Shown here in pieces: positions 14,709 to 23,101 of a stretch of DNA of 47,435 bases. The position numbers and the translations under genes are program-made. The notes below the pieces were generated by a model. The model had not been told where the DNA came from. It worked only from the letters and a program-made list of their open reading frames with translations, and did not search any database. Numbering within the stretch: the first letter of the stretch is position 1; every line of letters starts with the position of its first letter. This DNA comes from JAZLJD01 sp045617725. Its GTDB lineage: Bacteria; Bacillota; Clostridia; Lachnospirales; Lachnospiraceae. Location: contig JAZLJD010000025.1 of NCBI GenBank assembly GCA_045617725.1, forward strand, positions 1 through 47,435. The letters are read 5' to 3'.

Positions 14709-15443
14709 TCACGTCCAGCCGCCGTCCACGCTGATAATCTGGCCGGTCAGGTACTCGGGCATTTTGAGCAGGAGGCTGACGGATTCGGCAATTTCCTCGG
14801 GGGTTCCGATGCGGCCCATCGGGATTTCGTCAATCACGGCCGCCTTGTCCGCATCGCTTAAGCATGCGTTCATGTCTGTGTCTATAAGGCCGCAGGCGAT
14901 GGCGTTTACGGGGATGTGGCTGAGTGCAAGCTCGCGTGCCAGTGCGCGTGTCATGGTGTCAAGCCCGCCCTTTGCGACGGAATAGGCGGTTTCCATGCTG
15001 GCGCCCACGCGGCCCCAAACGGAAGAAATGTTGATAATCCGGCCGCTGCCTGCTTTCAGCATGTCCGGAATTGCGTGCCGTGCGTGTAAGTAGGCACTGC
15101 TCAAATTCGTATTTATTACGCGGTCCCAGTCCGCAACATTCATATCCTGCAAGAGTGCGAAATGCGCGATTCCTGCGTTGTTGATGAGTACATCAACGCA
15201 CGGGAAGGCGCTTTTTTTTATGCTTTCAAAGAGCTCGGAAACGCTTTCATCCACCCCGGCGTCCTCGGTATATGCACAGGCCGTGATTCCGTAGGAAGTG
15301 TGAAGAAAATCGCAGAATTCCTTTAAGGAATCGAAATTATTCTTGCATGTCAGGTGGAGATTGTACCCTTCGCTTGCAAGTTTCCCGGCGATGGCCCGCC
15401 CGATTCCGCGCGAAGCGCCCGTAATTAGTGCTGTTTTGCTCAT
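14709..15443 (-). CDS. SDR-family 3-oxoacyl-ACP reductase-like protein
   Basis: 244 residues, classical short-chain dehydrogenase. Cofactor motif TGASRGIG at the N-terminus (the Arg favours NADPH), NNAG in strand 4, catalytic Ser in ISSVWG and YSVAK (Tyr-X3-Lys), and a C-terminal YLTGQIISVDGGW typical of FabG. It stands alone rather than in a fatty acid gene cluster, so another carbonyl substrate is possible. It is divergent from trxB. Confidence 0.88.
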   Translation of the reverse strand: MSKTALITGASRGIGRAIAGKLASEGYNLHLTCKNNFDSLKEFCDFLHTSYGITACAYTEDAGVDESVSELFESIKKSAFPCVDVLINNAGIAHFALLQDMNVADWDRVINTNLSSAYLHARHAIPDMLKAGSGRIINISSVWGRVGASMETAYSVAKGGLDTMTRALARELALSHIPVNAIACGLIDTDMNACLSDADKAAVIDEIPMGRIGTPEEIAESVSLLLKMPEYLTGQIISVDGGWT

Positions 15444-15470
15444 AGTTGTTTGGCTCCTTTGCTACGCCTC

Positions 15471-15500
15471 ATTATAGCACGCCGTGGCCAAAAATAACAA
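15471..15500 (-). promoter_or_regulatory. Promoter of the SDR gene
   Basis: On the minus strand TTGTTA (15495-15500), 18 bp, TATAAT (15471-15476), about 28 bp before ATG 15443. Confidence 0.5.
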
Positions 15501-15536
15501 TGCCCGCCGAACTCCTATATATAGTAGGCACAGCTA

Positions 15537-15565
15537 TTGAAAACCACGATTTGTAGGGGTATAAT
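15537..15565 (+). promoter_or_regulatory. Promoter of trxB
   Basis: TTGAAA (15537-15542), 17 bp, TATAAT (15560-15565). The leader that follows has a small hairpin GGAGC...GCTCC (15581-15601). Confidence 0.7.
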
Positions 15566-15636
15566 CATCTTACAGTGTGCGGAGCACCCGAGGGAAGCTC
15601 CGAGGATTTTGAAGGATACGGAGATTTTTATAAGTT

Positions 15637-16533
15637 ATGAAGAAGGATGTTTTGATTATCGGTGCAGGACCTGCGGGACTTGCAGCTGCCATTTATGCAC
15701 AGAGAGCGGAGCTTAGTGCAGCCGTGCTCGATCGCAGCCCTGTAAGCGGCGGACAGGTACTGACCACCTATGAAGTAGACAATTATCCGGGACTTCCCGG
15801 AATCAGCGGTATGGATCTTTCTGAGGCGATGCGTGGACATGCGGACAAGCTGGGCGCCGAGTTTATCGAGGCGGAAGTTTTTTCCATTGAACGTACCACG
15901 GACGGATTCCTTGTAAAAACGGATGTCGGCGAGCTGGAGACGCGCAACATCATAGCAGCAACCGGTGCCCATCACATGAGTCTTGACGTGCCGGGCGAGG
16001 AAGACCTGCAGGGCATGGGCGTTTCCTACTGTGCAACCTGTGACGGTGCGTTCTTTAAGGGCCGCGAGGTAGCGGTTGTGGGCGGCGGCGATGTCGCTGT
16101 GGAGGATGCCATCTTTTTGTCCCGCATTTGTAAGAAAGTAACCCTGATTCACCGCCGTGACGAACTACGTGCAGCAGCTTCCTTACAGAAGCAGCTCATG
16201 GCCTGCGAGAATGTTGAGATACTCTGGAATACGGTGACGGTTTCCATAGAGGGAACGGACGGTGTGACCGGAATGCGCCTTAAAAACAAGGTGGATGGAG
16301 GAGAGTCCCTTCTTCCCGTGGACGGCGTGTTCATCGCTGTGGGCATTCGCCCGAATTCCGAACTGTTCAAAGGCCTTGTCGACATGGACGATACAGGCTA
16401 CATCATTGCAGGAGAGGACTGCAGGACGAGCTGTCCGGGAATTCTGGCAGCCGGCGATGTGCGCACGAAAGCACTTCGCCAGATTGTGACCGCCGCAGCA
16501 GACGGCGCCAATGCGGTGAACAGCATAGCATGA
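15637..16533 (+). CDS. trxB: Thioredoxin reductase (NADPH, FAD)
   Basis: 298 residues, low-molecular-weight flavin disulfide reductase that keeps thioredoxin reduced. FAD motif GAGPAGLAAAIYAQRAEL at the N-terminus, redox-active CATC (C132 and C135), the second dinucleotide motif GGGDVAVEDA, and the FAD-closing AAGDVRTKALRQIVTAAADG. The start is ATG 15637 with GGAG about 13 bp ahead, a loose spacing, but no better start is visible. The stop overlaps the next gene's ATG (ATGA). Confidence 0.92.
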   Translation: MKKDVLIIGAGPAGLAAAIYAQRAELSAAVLDRSPVSGGQVLTTYEVDNYPGLPGISGMDLSEAMRGHADKLGAEFIEAEVFSIERTTDGFLVKTDVGELETRNIIAATGAHHMSLDVPGEEDLQGMGVSYCATCDGAFFKGREVAVVGGGDVAVEDAIFLSRICKKVTLIHRRDELRAAASLQKQLMACENVEILWNTVTVSIEGTDGVTGMRLKNKVDGGESLLPVDGVFIAVGIRPNSELFKGLVDMDDTGYIIAGEDCRTSCPGILAAGDVRTKALRQIVTAAADGANAVNSIA

Positions 16534-18104
16534 GAAAGCTTATTAAGGCACAGTGGTACAAATATCTGCTGTACATTTTATTTAGCATATTGTTAATCTT
16601 TTTGTTCTTTGAAAAAGAGAACTACATGTCGGATGAGCTGATGACGTACAATCTCGCCAACGCGACCGCAAGCTTTGCGCCGGTAGATGGTGAGTTGTAC
16701 AGCCCGGCCGCATCCGCGTATGTGGACGGTATGGTGTCGGACGGACGGTTTGATATCGCCAATGTATGGAAGCGACAGGCCGAGGACACCCATCCGCCAC
16801 TTTATTATCTTTTGGTGCATGCAGTATGCACCTACTTCCCGAACTCCTTCAGCCTTTGTTATGCGGGCGTTGTGAATATTCTTTTTGCACTTTTGACCCT
16901 GTATTTTGTACGAAAGCTTTTTGCGCTGTTCGTGCCGGATTCGAAGGTGCAGTTGTTTTTTGCGTTGCAGTATATTCTGTGTTCGGGCATCCTGGCCATC
17001 AACATGCTGCTGCGTATGTACGGAATGGCGATGTTTTTCGTCACCGTCTTCACGTATGTGATTCTCAAGAATCTGCCGCGTTATACCTTAAAGAGCCTGG
17101 TCGGAATCCTGTTTATTACCGTAGGCGGGGCCCTGACCCATTACTATTTCATCGTGTATGCGTTCTTTTTGTCCGTGGCGGTGGTGCTCGTGATGCTTTT
17201 CGGCCGCCGGGTACGCGAAACGCTGCTGTACTGCCTGACCATGGCGGTTGCGGGTGGTATTTCCATCCTTATTTTCCCGGCGATGCTTACGCATCTTTTT
17301 GGAGGCTACCGAAGCCGCGAGGCCGTTGAGTATCTGGGCGGCTCGGACAAGGCGGAGCGCCTTCGGACCTACTTCCGCATCCTCGATGAGGACCTGTTCG
17401 GTCGCACCCTCGTCCTTCTGGGCGCCGTCATTTTGGCCCTGCTCCTAATCCGGTTCATTAAGTGCCGGCGTCGCCAAAAACAAACTGCAGGGGGTGTAAG
17501 CATCGACGCTCTGCGGTATGGCTGCGTTCTCTTTGCGGCAATCGGCTACTTTTTGGTCATTTCCCTGACCACCATGTTTTGGGTGGACCGTTATATTTCC
17601 CCTGTTTACGCGGTTGTTTTTGGCACGGTATTCAGCCTGCTTTATAAGGCGCTTTCCGGCCTTTTAAAAAGCCGCAGGGCTCTGATTGCGTATGGCACGG
17701 CAGCAGTTTTGGTATGCGCGGCCTGCTACGTACTCTGTGACTTTGATTACCTGCGCCACCGCTCGGCGTGGGAGCTGACCATCGCGGAGATTCACGGCCC
17801 GTCTTCCTCGGCAATCGTTGTCTACAGCGGCGACGATACCGCGTGGATGCTGTTGCCTTCCTACCTCGAAATCGCGAAGTGTCAAGACGCCGTATTCTAC
17901 CACGCGGATTCCTTCGAGGAATTCGAGAAAGCTTTCAAGGCGGACGGGTACGAATACGACGATGCCCCGGCATTTTTCCTGATGCTTCCCGACAATGCCG
18001 CATTCATCACGCAGTTCGAGCGGGAGTACCCCGAGTATACCCTGCTGGATGCGGGCTTCTACGAGTACGTGAACAGCTACTACTATGGAAGTGTGAATAA
18101 ATAG
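16530..18104 (+). CDS. GT-C type membrane glycosyltransferase (GT39/ArnT-like)
   Basis: 524 residues with about ten to twelve predicted membrane helices. After TM1 the first extracytoplasmic loop has MSDELMTYNL (the Asp-Glu pair expected of GT-C enzymes) and a DTHPPLYYLLVHAV motif typical of the PMT/ArnT superfamily. It probably uses a polyprenyl-phosphate sugar to glycosylate a lipid or protein on the outer face. A ~110-residue soluble C-terminal part follows the last helix. It overlaps trxB by four bases, so the two are probably co-transcribed, but I see no functional link. Confidence 0.75.
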   Translation: MRKLIKAQWYKYLLYILFSILLIFLFFEKENYMSDELMTYNLANATASFAPVDGELYSPAASAYVDGMVSDGRFDIANVWKRQAEDTHPPLYYLLVHAVCTYFPNSFSLCYAGVVNILFALLTLYFVRKLFALFVPDSKVQLFFALQYILCSGILAINMLLRMYGMAMFFVTVFTYVILKNLPRYTLKSLVGILFITVGGALTHYYFIVYAFFLSVAVVLVMLFGRRVRETLLYCLTMAVAGGISILIFPAMLTHLFGGYRSREAVEYLGGSDKAERLRTYFRILDEDLFGRTLVLLGAVILALLLIRFIKCRRRQKQTAGGVSIDALRYGCVLFAAIGYFLVISLTTMFWVDRYISPVYAVVFGTVFSLLYKALSGLLKSRRALIAYGTAAVLVCAACYVLCDFDYLRHRSAWELTIAEIHGPSSSAIVVYSGDDTAWMLLPSYLEIAKCQDAVFYHADSFEEFEKAFKADGYEYDDAPAFFLMLPDNAAFITQFEREYPEYTLLDAGFYEYVNSYYYGSVNK

Positions 18105-18130
18105 AATAGCAGAGTTATGTAAACCATAGA

Positions 18131-18171
18131 AAAGGCGACGGAAAGTTCCTAATCCCGCCGCTTTATTTTTT
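18131..18171 (+). terminator. Probable terminator after the GT-C gene
   Basis: A weak GC stem (GGCG...CGCC with AAA/TTT outside) followed by TTTATTTTTT. The T-tract merges into the repeat that starts at 18166. Confidence 0.45.
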
Positions 18172-18223
18172 GCAGGTAAAATTCCTGAAGACATTTTGAG
18201 ATGATGTAAGATATGCATGTAAG
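18166..18223 (+). repeat. 57-bp element, copy A (left edge of the defence island)
   Basis: TTTTTTGCAGGTAAAATT, then a variable stretch, TTTTG, then ATGTAAGATAT..ATGTAAG. Copies B (29555-29610) and C (30990-31047) have the same 18-base head and a matching GTACGATAAT..ATGTAG tail. Copy A faces the 3' end of a minus-strand gene, so here it cannot serve as that gene's promoter. Confidence 0.75.
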
Positions 18224-18245
18224 CAAAATGCAAGTGCGGCTAATC

Positions 18246-19274
18246 CTAGGAAAGAGGTTTTCCACGTAATATTTCGATGATATTGTCACGCACTGCATCG
18301 GGACCAATGACACGTACATAGCGACCCAACATGAGAAGACGACGCAACAGGTCATTGTACTGAAAGTCATAGTAAGTGATTTCTGCTATCAAATTGCTCG
18401 TTTCGTTCTCGTAAGCAATTGTATCGTAATTCGCAAACAGATGGCTGAAACGATCAAGCGCGTCGCTGGGTTCCGGCTTCCCGAAAGAAGAAATCCTGGT
18501 TCGAATGACCTCTACCTGAATCGGCATGGAAGCTTTGTGTTTCTCAAACAGAGCAGACTCAAAGGCTTCCGGGGAATCTTCGGGATGTGCTTTTTCAAAA
18601 TTGATATAAGTACTGTTTTCAATGTGCGTGATTTGACTAAGCCACAGTTCCGAAAGGTCATTGCTGGAGACATTGAAAGCCAGCAGAGAGAAGGAGTCGT
18701 CATCGTCATGATAGACGAGCCGTAACGGCAAATAATCCGTGTCATCTATGCACATGTATTGATGCTTTCGAATGCGAAAAACAATCTCGCGGAAATTGCT
18801 GCAGTACTCTTCAGGGTACTCCTGTGTGGAAGACAGACGTCGCATATCAATAATCTCCGGACGCAAAGGCGAAAACTCTTCTTCCAGTTCGGCCAAAAGC
18901 TCTTCATATGCCACAGGAGAATGAAAGAATAAGCGTGCCTTGGGGTCCGTTAAGATGAAATAAAGCCAGGAACGGTCCGCAAAGGTCGGGTAAATCGGCA
19001 GATTCACAGGATCGATTTCGTCATGCAAGAGGTCTGAAATCTGCATCGCGTTTTCTTTATCCTTTGATAAAAGACGAAGCTGATGTCGAAGTTCCGGTTC
19101 GCGATTCAGTATGAGGTCCACAATTTCCGGAGAAGTTAAGTCCTGCGATTCGCCCAAAAGAAATTCGGCGATTGCATCCGCGGTCATCGGCGCATTGTCG
19201 CCATTGCTGACACGATTCAGATAGTTAAGCAGAAAATAAATGTTTTTGTTTTCATATTCATTAAACAGATTCAT
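18246..19274 (-). CDS. WYL-domain protein, second of a tandem pair
   Basis: 342 residues. No obvious N-terminal winged helix. The central segment LPLRLVYHDDDDSFSLLAFNVSSND with the following LWLSQITHIE fits a WYL sensor fold, and the C-terminal AYENETSNLIAEITYYDFQYNDLLRRLLMLGRYVRVIGPDAVRDNIIEIL fits the WCX extension. WYL domains bind nucleic acid or nucleotides and control defence loci. The chosen start ATG 19274 overlaps the preceding gene by 14 bp, so translation is probably coupled. It may act as a heteromer with its partner, as in PafBC-like pairs; that is inference. Confidence 0.75.
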   Translation of the reverse strand: MNLFNEYENKNIYFLLNYLNRVSNGDNAPMTADAIAEFLLGESQDLTSPEIVDLILNREPELRHQLRLLSKDKENAMQISDLLHDEIDPVNLPIYPTFADRSWLYFILTDPKARLFFHSPVAYEELLAELEEEFSPLRPEIIDMRRLSSTQEYPEEYCSNFREIVFRIRKHQYMCIDDTDYLPLRLVYHDDDDSFSLLAFNVSSNDLSELWLSQITHIENSTYINFEKAHPEDSPEAFESALFEKHKASMPIQVEVIRTRISSFGKPEPSDALDRFSHLFANYDTIAYENETSNLIAEITYYDFQYNDLLRRLLMLGRYVRVIGPDAVRDNIIEILRGKPLS

Positions 19275-20694
19275 ATAGCGCCAAAGTCTCCCGGTTGTTA
19301 CGTAAGTACTCGTTGTAGAAAGTTTCGTCCGACGCGGAATCCACCGTGACATAGGAACCGAATGAATTAATCCAAGGAAGCATTTCATGAGCAGATGCTA
19401 CAGAAAATTGGCAATCGTAGGAATAATCACCGTTTGCTGTCAGTCGGTCTTCCGATACGGCCTGCAGTAGTTTTTGTCGGAGGGATTGACTGAAAGGGGA
19501 ATTGTCAAAAGCAAAATGAAGTATTACTTTCTGCAGCTTTTGTTCGCTACCTCCGCCCGAAACAGTAAAGGCACCGGATATATAGGCCTCATAACAAGCG
19601 TTCAATTGTGATTCGAGGTTCTCATCCGAAGGGCTATTCAAAAAACTATACTTCCGGGCTTCATTCATTTCGGCATGGGCTGCGTTATCGAGCTTGTCAA
19701 TCCGGCGCATGGTAAAGCCGTGAAGCTTGTAAGAGTAGCCGAACAGATACTGCCTTCCCCAAGTGGTATCACAGACAATTTTTATCGGAAGCAGAAGGTC
19801 GCAAGTGCTGCTTCGTTCCGTGTGGTAATCGTAAGAGACGACCTGATGAGCGGTAATGGCCTGTGCCAAAAACCATACGACATCATCATCCAGTATGTTT
19901 TGAAATCGGGCGTTCTCCGCAAAAAACAAATTCTGTGGGTATTGCATTCGGATGTCCGCATTCTCTGCAGGGATGCCCCAAAACCGCTCGGTTAATTGCA
20001 CTTTGTTTGATAGTAGAAAGCCGGGTGCTGAAATGGCAGCAGTATTACAAAAGAAAGTGAGGAGTACTTTCAAATCCGCGAGATTTGTTTGGGCGGTTTG
20101 AGAAGAACTATTGAAAATCGGATGTTCTAAAAAGGATTCGTGAACGGAATATGTGTTAGCTTTACAGGCCAGGATACCCAGGTCAACCAGTTCGTCCATT
20201 TTGGCACGGATTTGGGATATGGATAAAGGAAGACTTTCCCCGATATCATCATAGAAGTCGTAGAGAATGTCCGTGTAATCCTCCAAAGTGAACTCAAAAG
20301 GATCATAGTCTTCATGCACCATTAGAACCAGAAAGTACATAAAGAAAATGATGTCTGATTGCGTAATCGTGTGCTGCATGTACGTGGATGCCAGATAGTT
20401 GTATGTGTACTTGTAAGAATCGACCAGGAAGCGACGACTGACTTTGTCGGTTTTGCGGTTAGGAAGCTTATGGGAAGAAAGATGCATTTCGGAATCGAAT
20501 TCGTTGGAATTCATGTAATTATCGAGACGACGCAAAAGGTCCCGTACACTGCGTTCCTTGATGTCGATTCCGGGAAGCTGCGAAAGCTCGGTAGGCGTGT
20601 GATATCCGCATAAAAATACATCACGTACAATACGACGAAATGTACTGTAATCTTCAATTTCATTGAGAAATCCGTGAACGTTTTTGTTAGCCAT
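19261..20694 (-). CDS. WYL-domain transcriptional regulator, first of a tandem pair
   Basis: 477 residues. The N-terminus (about 15-65) looks like a winged helix: TFRRIVRDVFLCGYHTPTEL then SVRDLLRRLDNYM. A helical middle follows. The WYL segment is around 290-350, with ITAHQVVSYDYHTERSS, LLLPIKIV and RQYLFGYSYKLHGFTMRRID, and the end resembles a WCX domain (EMLPWINSFGSYVTV). It starts at ATG 20694 with GGAGGTG. It is divergent from the accessory-cas13a transcript and so is well placed to regulate the shared 120-bp promoter region. Confidence 0.82.
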   Translation of the reverse strand: MANKNVHGFLNEIEDYSTFRRIVRDVFLCGYHTPTELSQLPGIDIKERSVRDLLRRLDNYMNSNEFDSEMHLSSHKLPNRKTDKVSRRFLVDSYKYTYNYLASTYMQHTITQSDIIFFMYFLVLMVHEDYDPFEFTLEDYTDILYDFYDDIGESLPLSISQIRAKMDELVDLGILACKANTYSVHESFLEHPIFNSSSQTAQTNLADLKVLLTFFCNTAAISAPGFLLSNKVQLTERFWGIPAENADIRMQYPQNLFFAENARFQNILDDDVVWFLAQAITAHQVVSYDYHTERSSTCDLLLPIKIVCDTTWGRQYLFGYSYKLHGFTMRRIDKLDNAAHAEMNEARKYSFLNSPSDENLESQLNACYEAYISGAFTVSGGGSEQKLQKVILHFAFDNSPFSQSLRQKLLQAVSEDRLTANGDYSYDCQFSVASAHEMLPWINSFGSYVTVDSASDETFYNEYLRNNRETLALYESV

Positions 20695-20711
20695 ATCGCA
20701 CCTCCGTTATT

Positions 20712-20740
20712 ATTGTATCAGATTTTGAGAAAAATGCTTA
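20712..20740 (-). promoter_or_regulatory. Promoter of the WYL gene pair
   Basis: Minus strand: extended -10 TGATACAAT (TACAAT is the complement of 20712-20717) with a weak TAAGCA at -35 spacing. The close placement next to the divergent promoter at 20755 would let one bound regulator affect both. Confidence 0.45.
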
Positions 20741-20754
20741 AAAATATAAAAAAG

Positions 20755-20783
20755 TACATAAAACAGTAGAAATATTATATAAT
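20755..20783 (+). promoter_or_regulatory. Promoter of the accessory gene-cas13a transcript
   Basis: TATAAT at 20778-20783 with a poor -35 (TACATA) 17 bp upstream, in an AT-rich stretch. A weak -35 is compatible with activation or tight control by the adjacent WYL proteins. Confidence 0.45.
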
Positions 20784-20814
20784 TAAAATGATGTTTTTGT
20801 TTGGGAGGTATGAA

Positions 20815-23076
20815 ATGATAACACTTTCATTAGATGAATTCGGTGCATATGAAGATGTTCAAGAAGGAAGTAAAAACCTTTCTTTTGTGGGTGGTATTTT
20901 GTATGACGATCATGGAGATGCAGAAGATCGTAATCTGGAAATGCAGCGAATTAGGAGTTACTATGAAGCAGTTTTCAAAGATGCCAGAACGAAGAGTGGA
21001 CTGGGGTTAGTATATCCGAGAGACTTGCATTACGATAAAGATAAGGACAATAAAGCAGAGGAAGGAACCGTAAAAAGACAAGTAGGTGTAACTATAGCTG
21101 AGTTTTTGAGACATGGTACATATAATGGACGTCCATTAACACAGCGTCTTTTCGGAGGAACAACCGATTTGCCGATGGCGGATCGAACAGGTGAGTACTA
21201 TATTTACCTGATTTTGAAAAGTGAAACAGGAAAGTCAACCGGGGACTCACGTGGTATGGATCTTTGGAACAGAGATGATGTTGCTTCGAATCTTTATTGT
21301 CATATGGCTACGCAGAGTATTCAGCGCACCGTGTTTCATAATCCGTTCTGGAATTCGGGGACAGAATTCGCATTACATCTTGCAAGTCGAACCACCCCCT
21401 ATAAAGCGGATAGTGCACAAAATGAGAACTATGATCACTTGTCCTACAGTGTTCGTCAAAGTAAGAGAGGGCGTTACTACTCGATAATGAACGAAGATAC
21501 ATACCGCGCAACGGTAGAGCGATTCTTGGAGAATGATAATATCTTTGGTACTGTTATCAAAGAACTTTTTGTTGATTCGATAAACTATAAAGGGGAAAAA
21601 GATAATCAGGAGTTTTTGTATCTGGCGGATTCGGTTTGTGCGTATATATCTTTTTATGCAGACAAGTACCTCAAAAAGCATGCAGAAGAATCCGTTCTCG
21701 GTAAGGTTGAGGAACTCTGCTGCAAGCTGCTTCCTTCCGAGAAGATTATGATTTTTGGCTACGATGCAGTAGACAAGGACTATTCTGAGGCAATCCGTGC
21801 CCTGCAACGTAAGGATTACTATTCCGCACTGGAAATCATCTATGAAGCAGGACAGAAGGATACGGAGTTCTATCGCTATTATAGTGAGCATTGGTTTTCC
21901 AAAATACGAACGTTGATTACTGACTCTGCTGATTATGTGTCCTTTGCACGTGCCGTCCGACGTTGCCAGGATATGCAGATGTCGAATATATATGAGCAGG
22001 GCAAGGGATTATTTATCGCCAAGGAGCTGGAAAAGATGGTCCCGAACCTGAAGAAGGATGTACGCACAAAGGAAAGGGAAAAGATATTCTACTATCTCTA
22101 TGAAGTGCTCATGAAATCCTGTTGTCATGTGGGCAACAGTGCCGGGGCGGAGCTCTATTTCCGGGAAGCACAGCGTTATGCATCACAGGTTGGAACGGAT
22201 GAATTCCTTAGTACACGAAACATGCTTGTAGTCGCATACTGTGATGATTTCCGTTGGGACCAGGCACGTACAATTGCGCTTGAGGATGTTGAGTATGCTC
22301 AGTATTCCTCGGAACTTAAGATGAAGATTGCCGAGCAGGTTTCCCGTAACGGATATCTGCTTGAGAGTAAGGCACGCAGCCAGCTCGGACAGGTCTATGC
22401 ATTTCGTCGGGAGTATGACCTGGCAGAAGAACAGTTCCGTCAGGCAATGGACCTTTTGACGGACAAATCCGCAGACTTTTTCATCACATTGTCTTATCGT
22501 ATTCACAACTTCATCGATGCCGGTGACCGTGAGAATTATGAAAAATATGCCAAGATTTACTTTAACAAAGAGACGGACCTCTTAAAGCAATTCGATTATA
22601 TTTGGACAGAGGGCCAAAAAGAAGATCCAATCATCAGCTTTAAATTTGCGCTTTATGTGTACGTAAAAGGAATTTATAAGTTCCGCGCGGCTGAGATAAA
22701 CGAGGAATGGTGGAACCGCATTGCCCTCGTGGAGCGAGAGAATCACCCCATGGAACTTGTTTATACCATTCTGCAACTTATGGCCATGGATGCCGGGGAC
22801 AGTGTAAGAGCGTCCGAGTATGAGGAGAAACGCAAGAATTCCATCAAACGCGAGTCCGAAAACGGTGCCGAGGACATCATTAGGGCCATTGAGATGTTTG
22901 GTGACATTCGCATCGCCGAGAAGGCCAAAGAGCAGAGCGTCGCAATGCGTAAGGTTGATGCGCTTTGGGCATACCTCACGGAGAATTTTGCAGAAGCCAT
23001 GCAGGATGTACAGGCTTCCGATTATATGGCCAAGAGACAATATTTGGACAGCAGATTTGCTTATATGTATATATAG
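20815..23076 (+). CDS. DUF3800-like/TPR protein, candidate Cas13a accessory
   Basis: 753 residues, not recognised as a known Cas protein. Residues 1-290 resemble DUF3800, a proposed RNase H-fold nuclease family: SLDEFG (D7, E8) where the family has DESG, then SFVGGILYDD, RDLHYDKD (D70, H72), TEFALHLAS, and FLYLADSVCAYI (D272), matching the family's LQLAD strand-helix. Residues ~300-753 are all helical and include a TPR-like unit near 523-550 (SQLGQVYAFRREYDLAEEQF). The start is ATG 20815, with GGGAGG 6 bp ahead. The gene ends 25 bp before cas13a, so they should be co-transcribed. The first ~850 bases are AT-rich and the rest is not. A nuclease or target-sensing role beside Cas13a is inference; the catalytic residues need testing. 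Confidence 0.7.
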   Translation: MITLSLDEFGAYEDVQEGSKNLSFVGGILYDDHGDAEDRNLEMQRIRSYYEAVFKDARTKSGLGLVYPRDLHYDKDKDNKAEEGTVKRQVGVTIAEFLRHGTYNGRPLTQRLFGGTTDLPMADRTGEYYIYLILKSETGKSTGDSRGMDLWNRDDVASNLYCHMATQSIQRTVFHNPFWNSGTEFALHLASRTTPYKADSAQNENYDHLSYSVRQSKRGRYYSIMNEDTYRATVERFLENDNIFGTVIKELFVDSINYKGEKDNQEFLYLADSVCAYISFYADKYLKKHAEESVLGKVEELCCKLLPSEKIMIFGYDAVDKDYSEAIRALQRKDYYSALEIIYEAGQKDTEFYRYYSEHWFSKIRTLITDSADYVSFARAVRRCQDMQMSNIYEQGKGLFIAKELEKMVPNLKKDVRTKEREKIFYYLYEVLMKSCCHVGNSAGAELYFREAQRYASQVGTDEFLSTRNMLVVAYCDDFRWDQARTIALEDVEYAQYSSELKMKIAEQVSRNGYLLESKARSQLGQVYAFRREYDLAEEQFRQAMDLLTDKSADFFITLSYRIHNFIDAGDRENYEKYAKIYFNKETDLLKQFDYIWTEGQKEDPIISFKFALYVYVKGIYKFRAAEINEEWWNRIALVERENHPMELVYTILQLMAMDAGDSVRASEYEEKRKNSIKRESENGAEDIIRAIEMFGDIRIAEKAKEQSVAMRKVDALWAYLTENFAEAMQDVQASDYMAKRQYLDSRFAYMYI

Positions 23077-23101
23077 AAACTAAAGTAAGGAGAATATAAA
23101 A

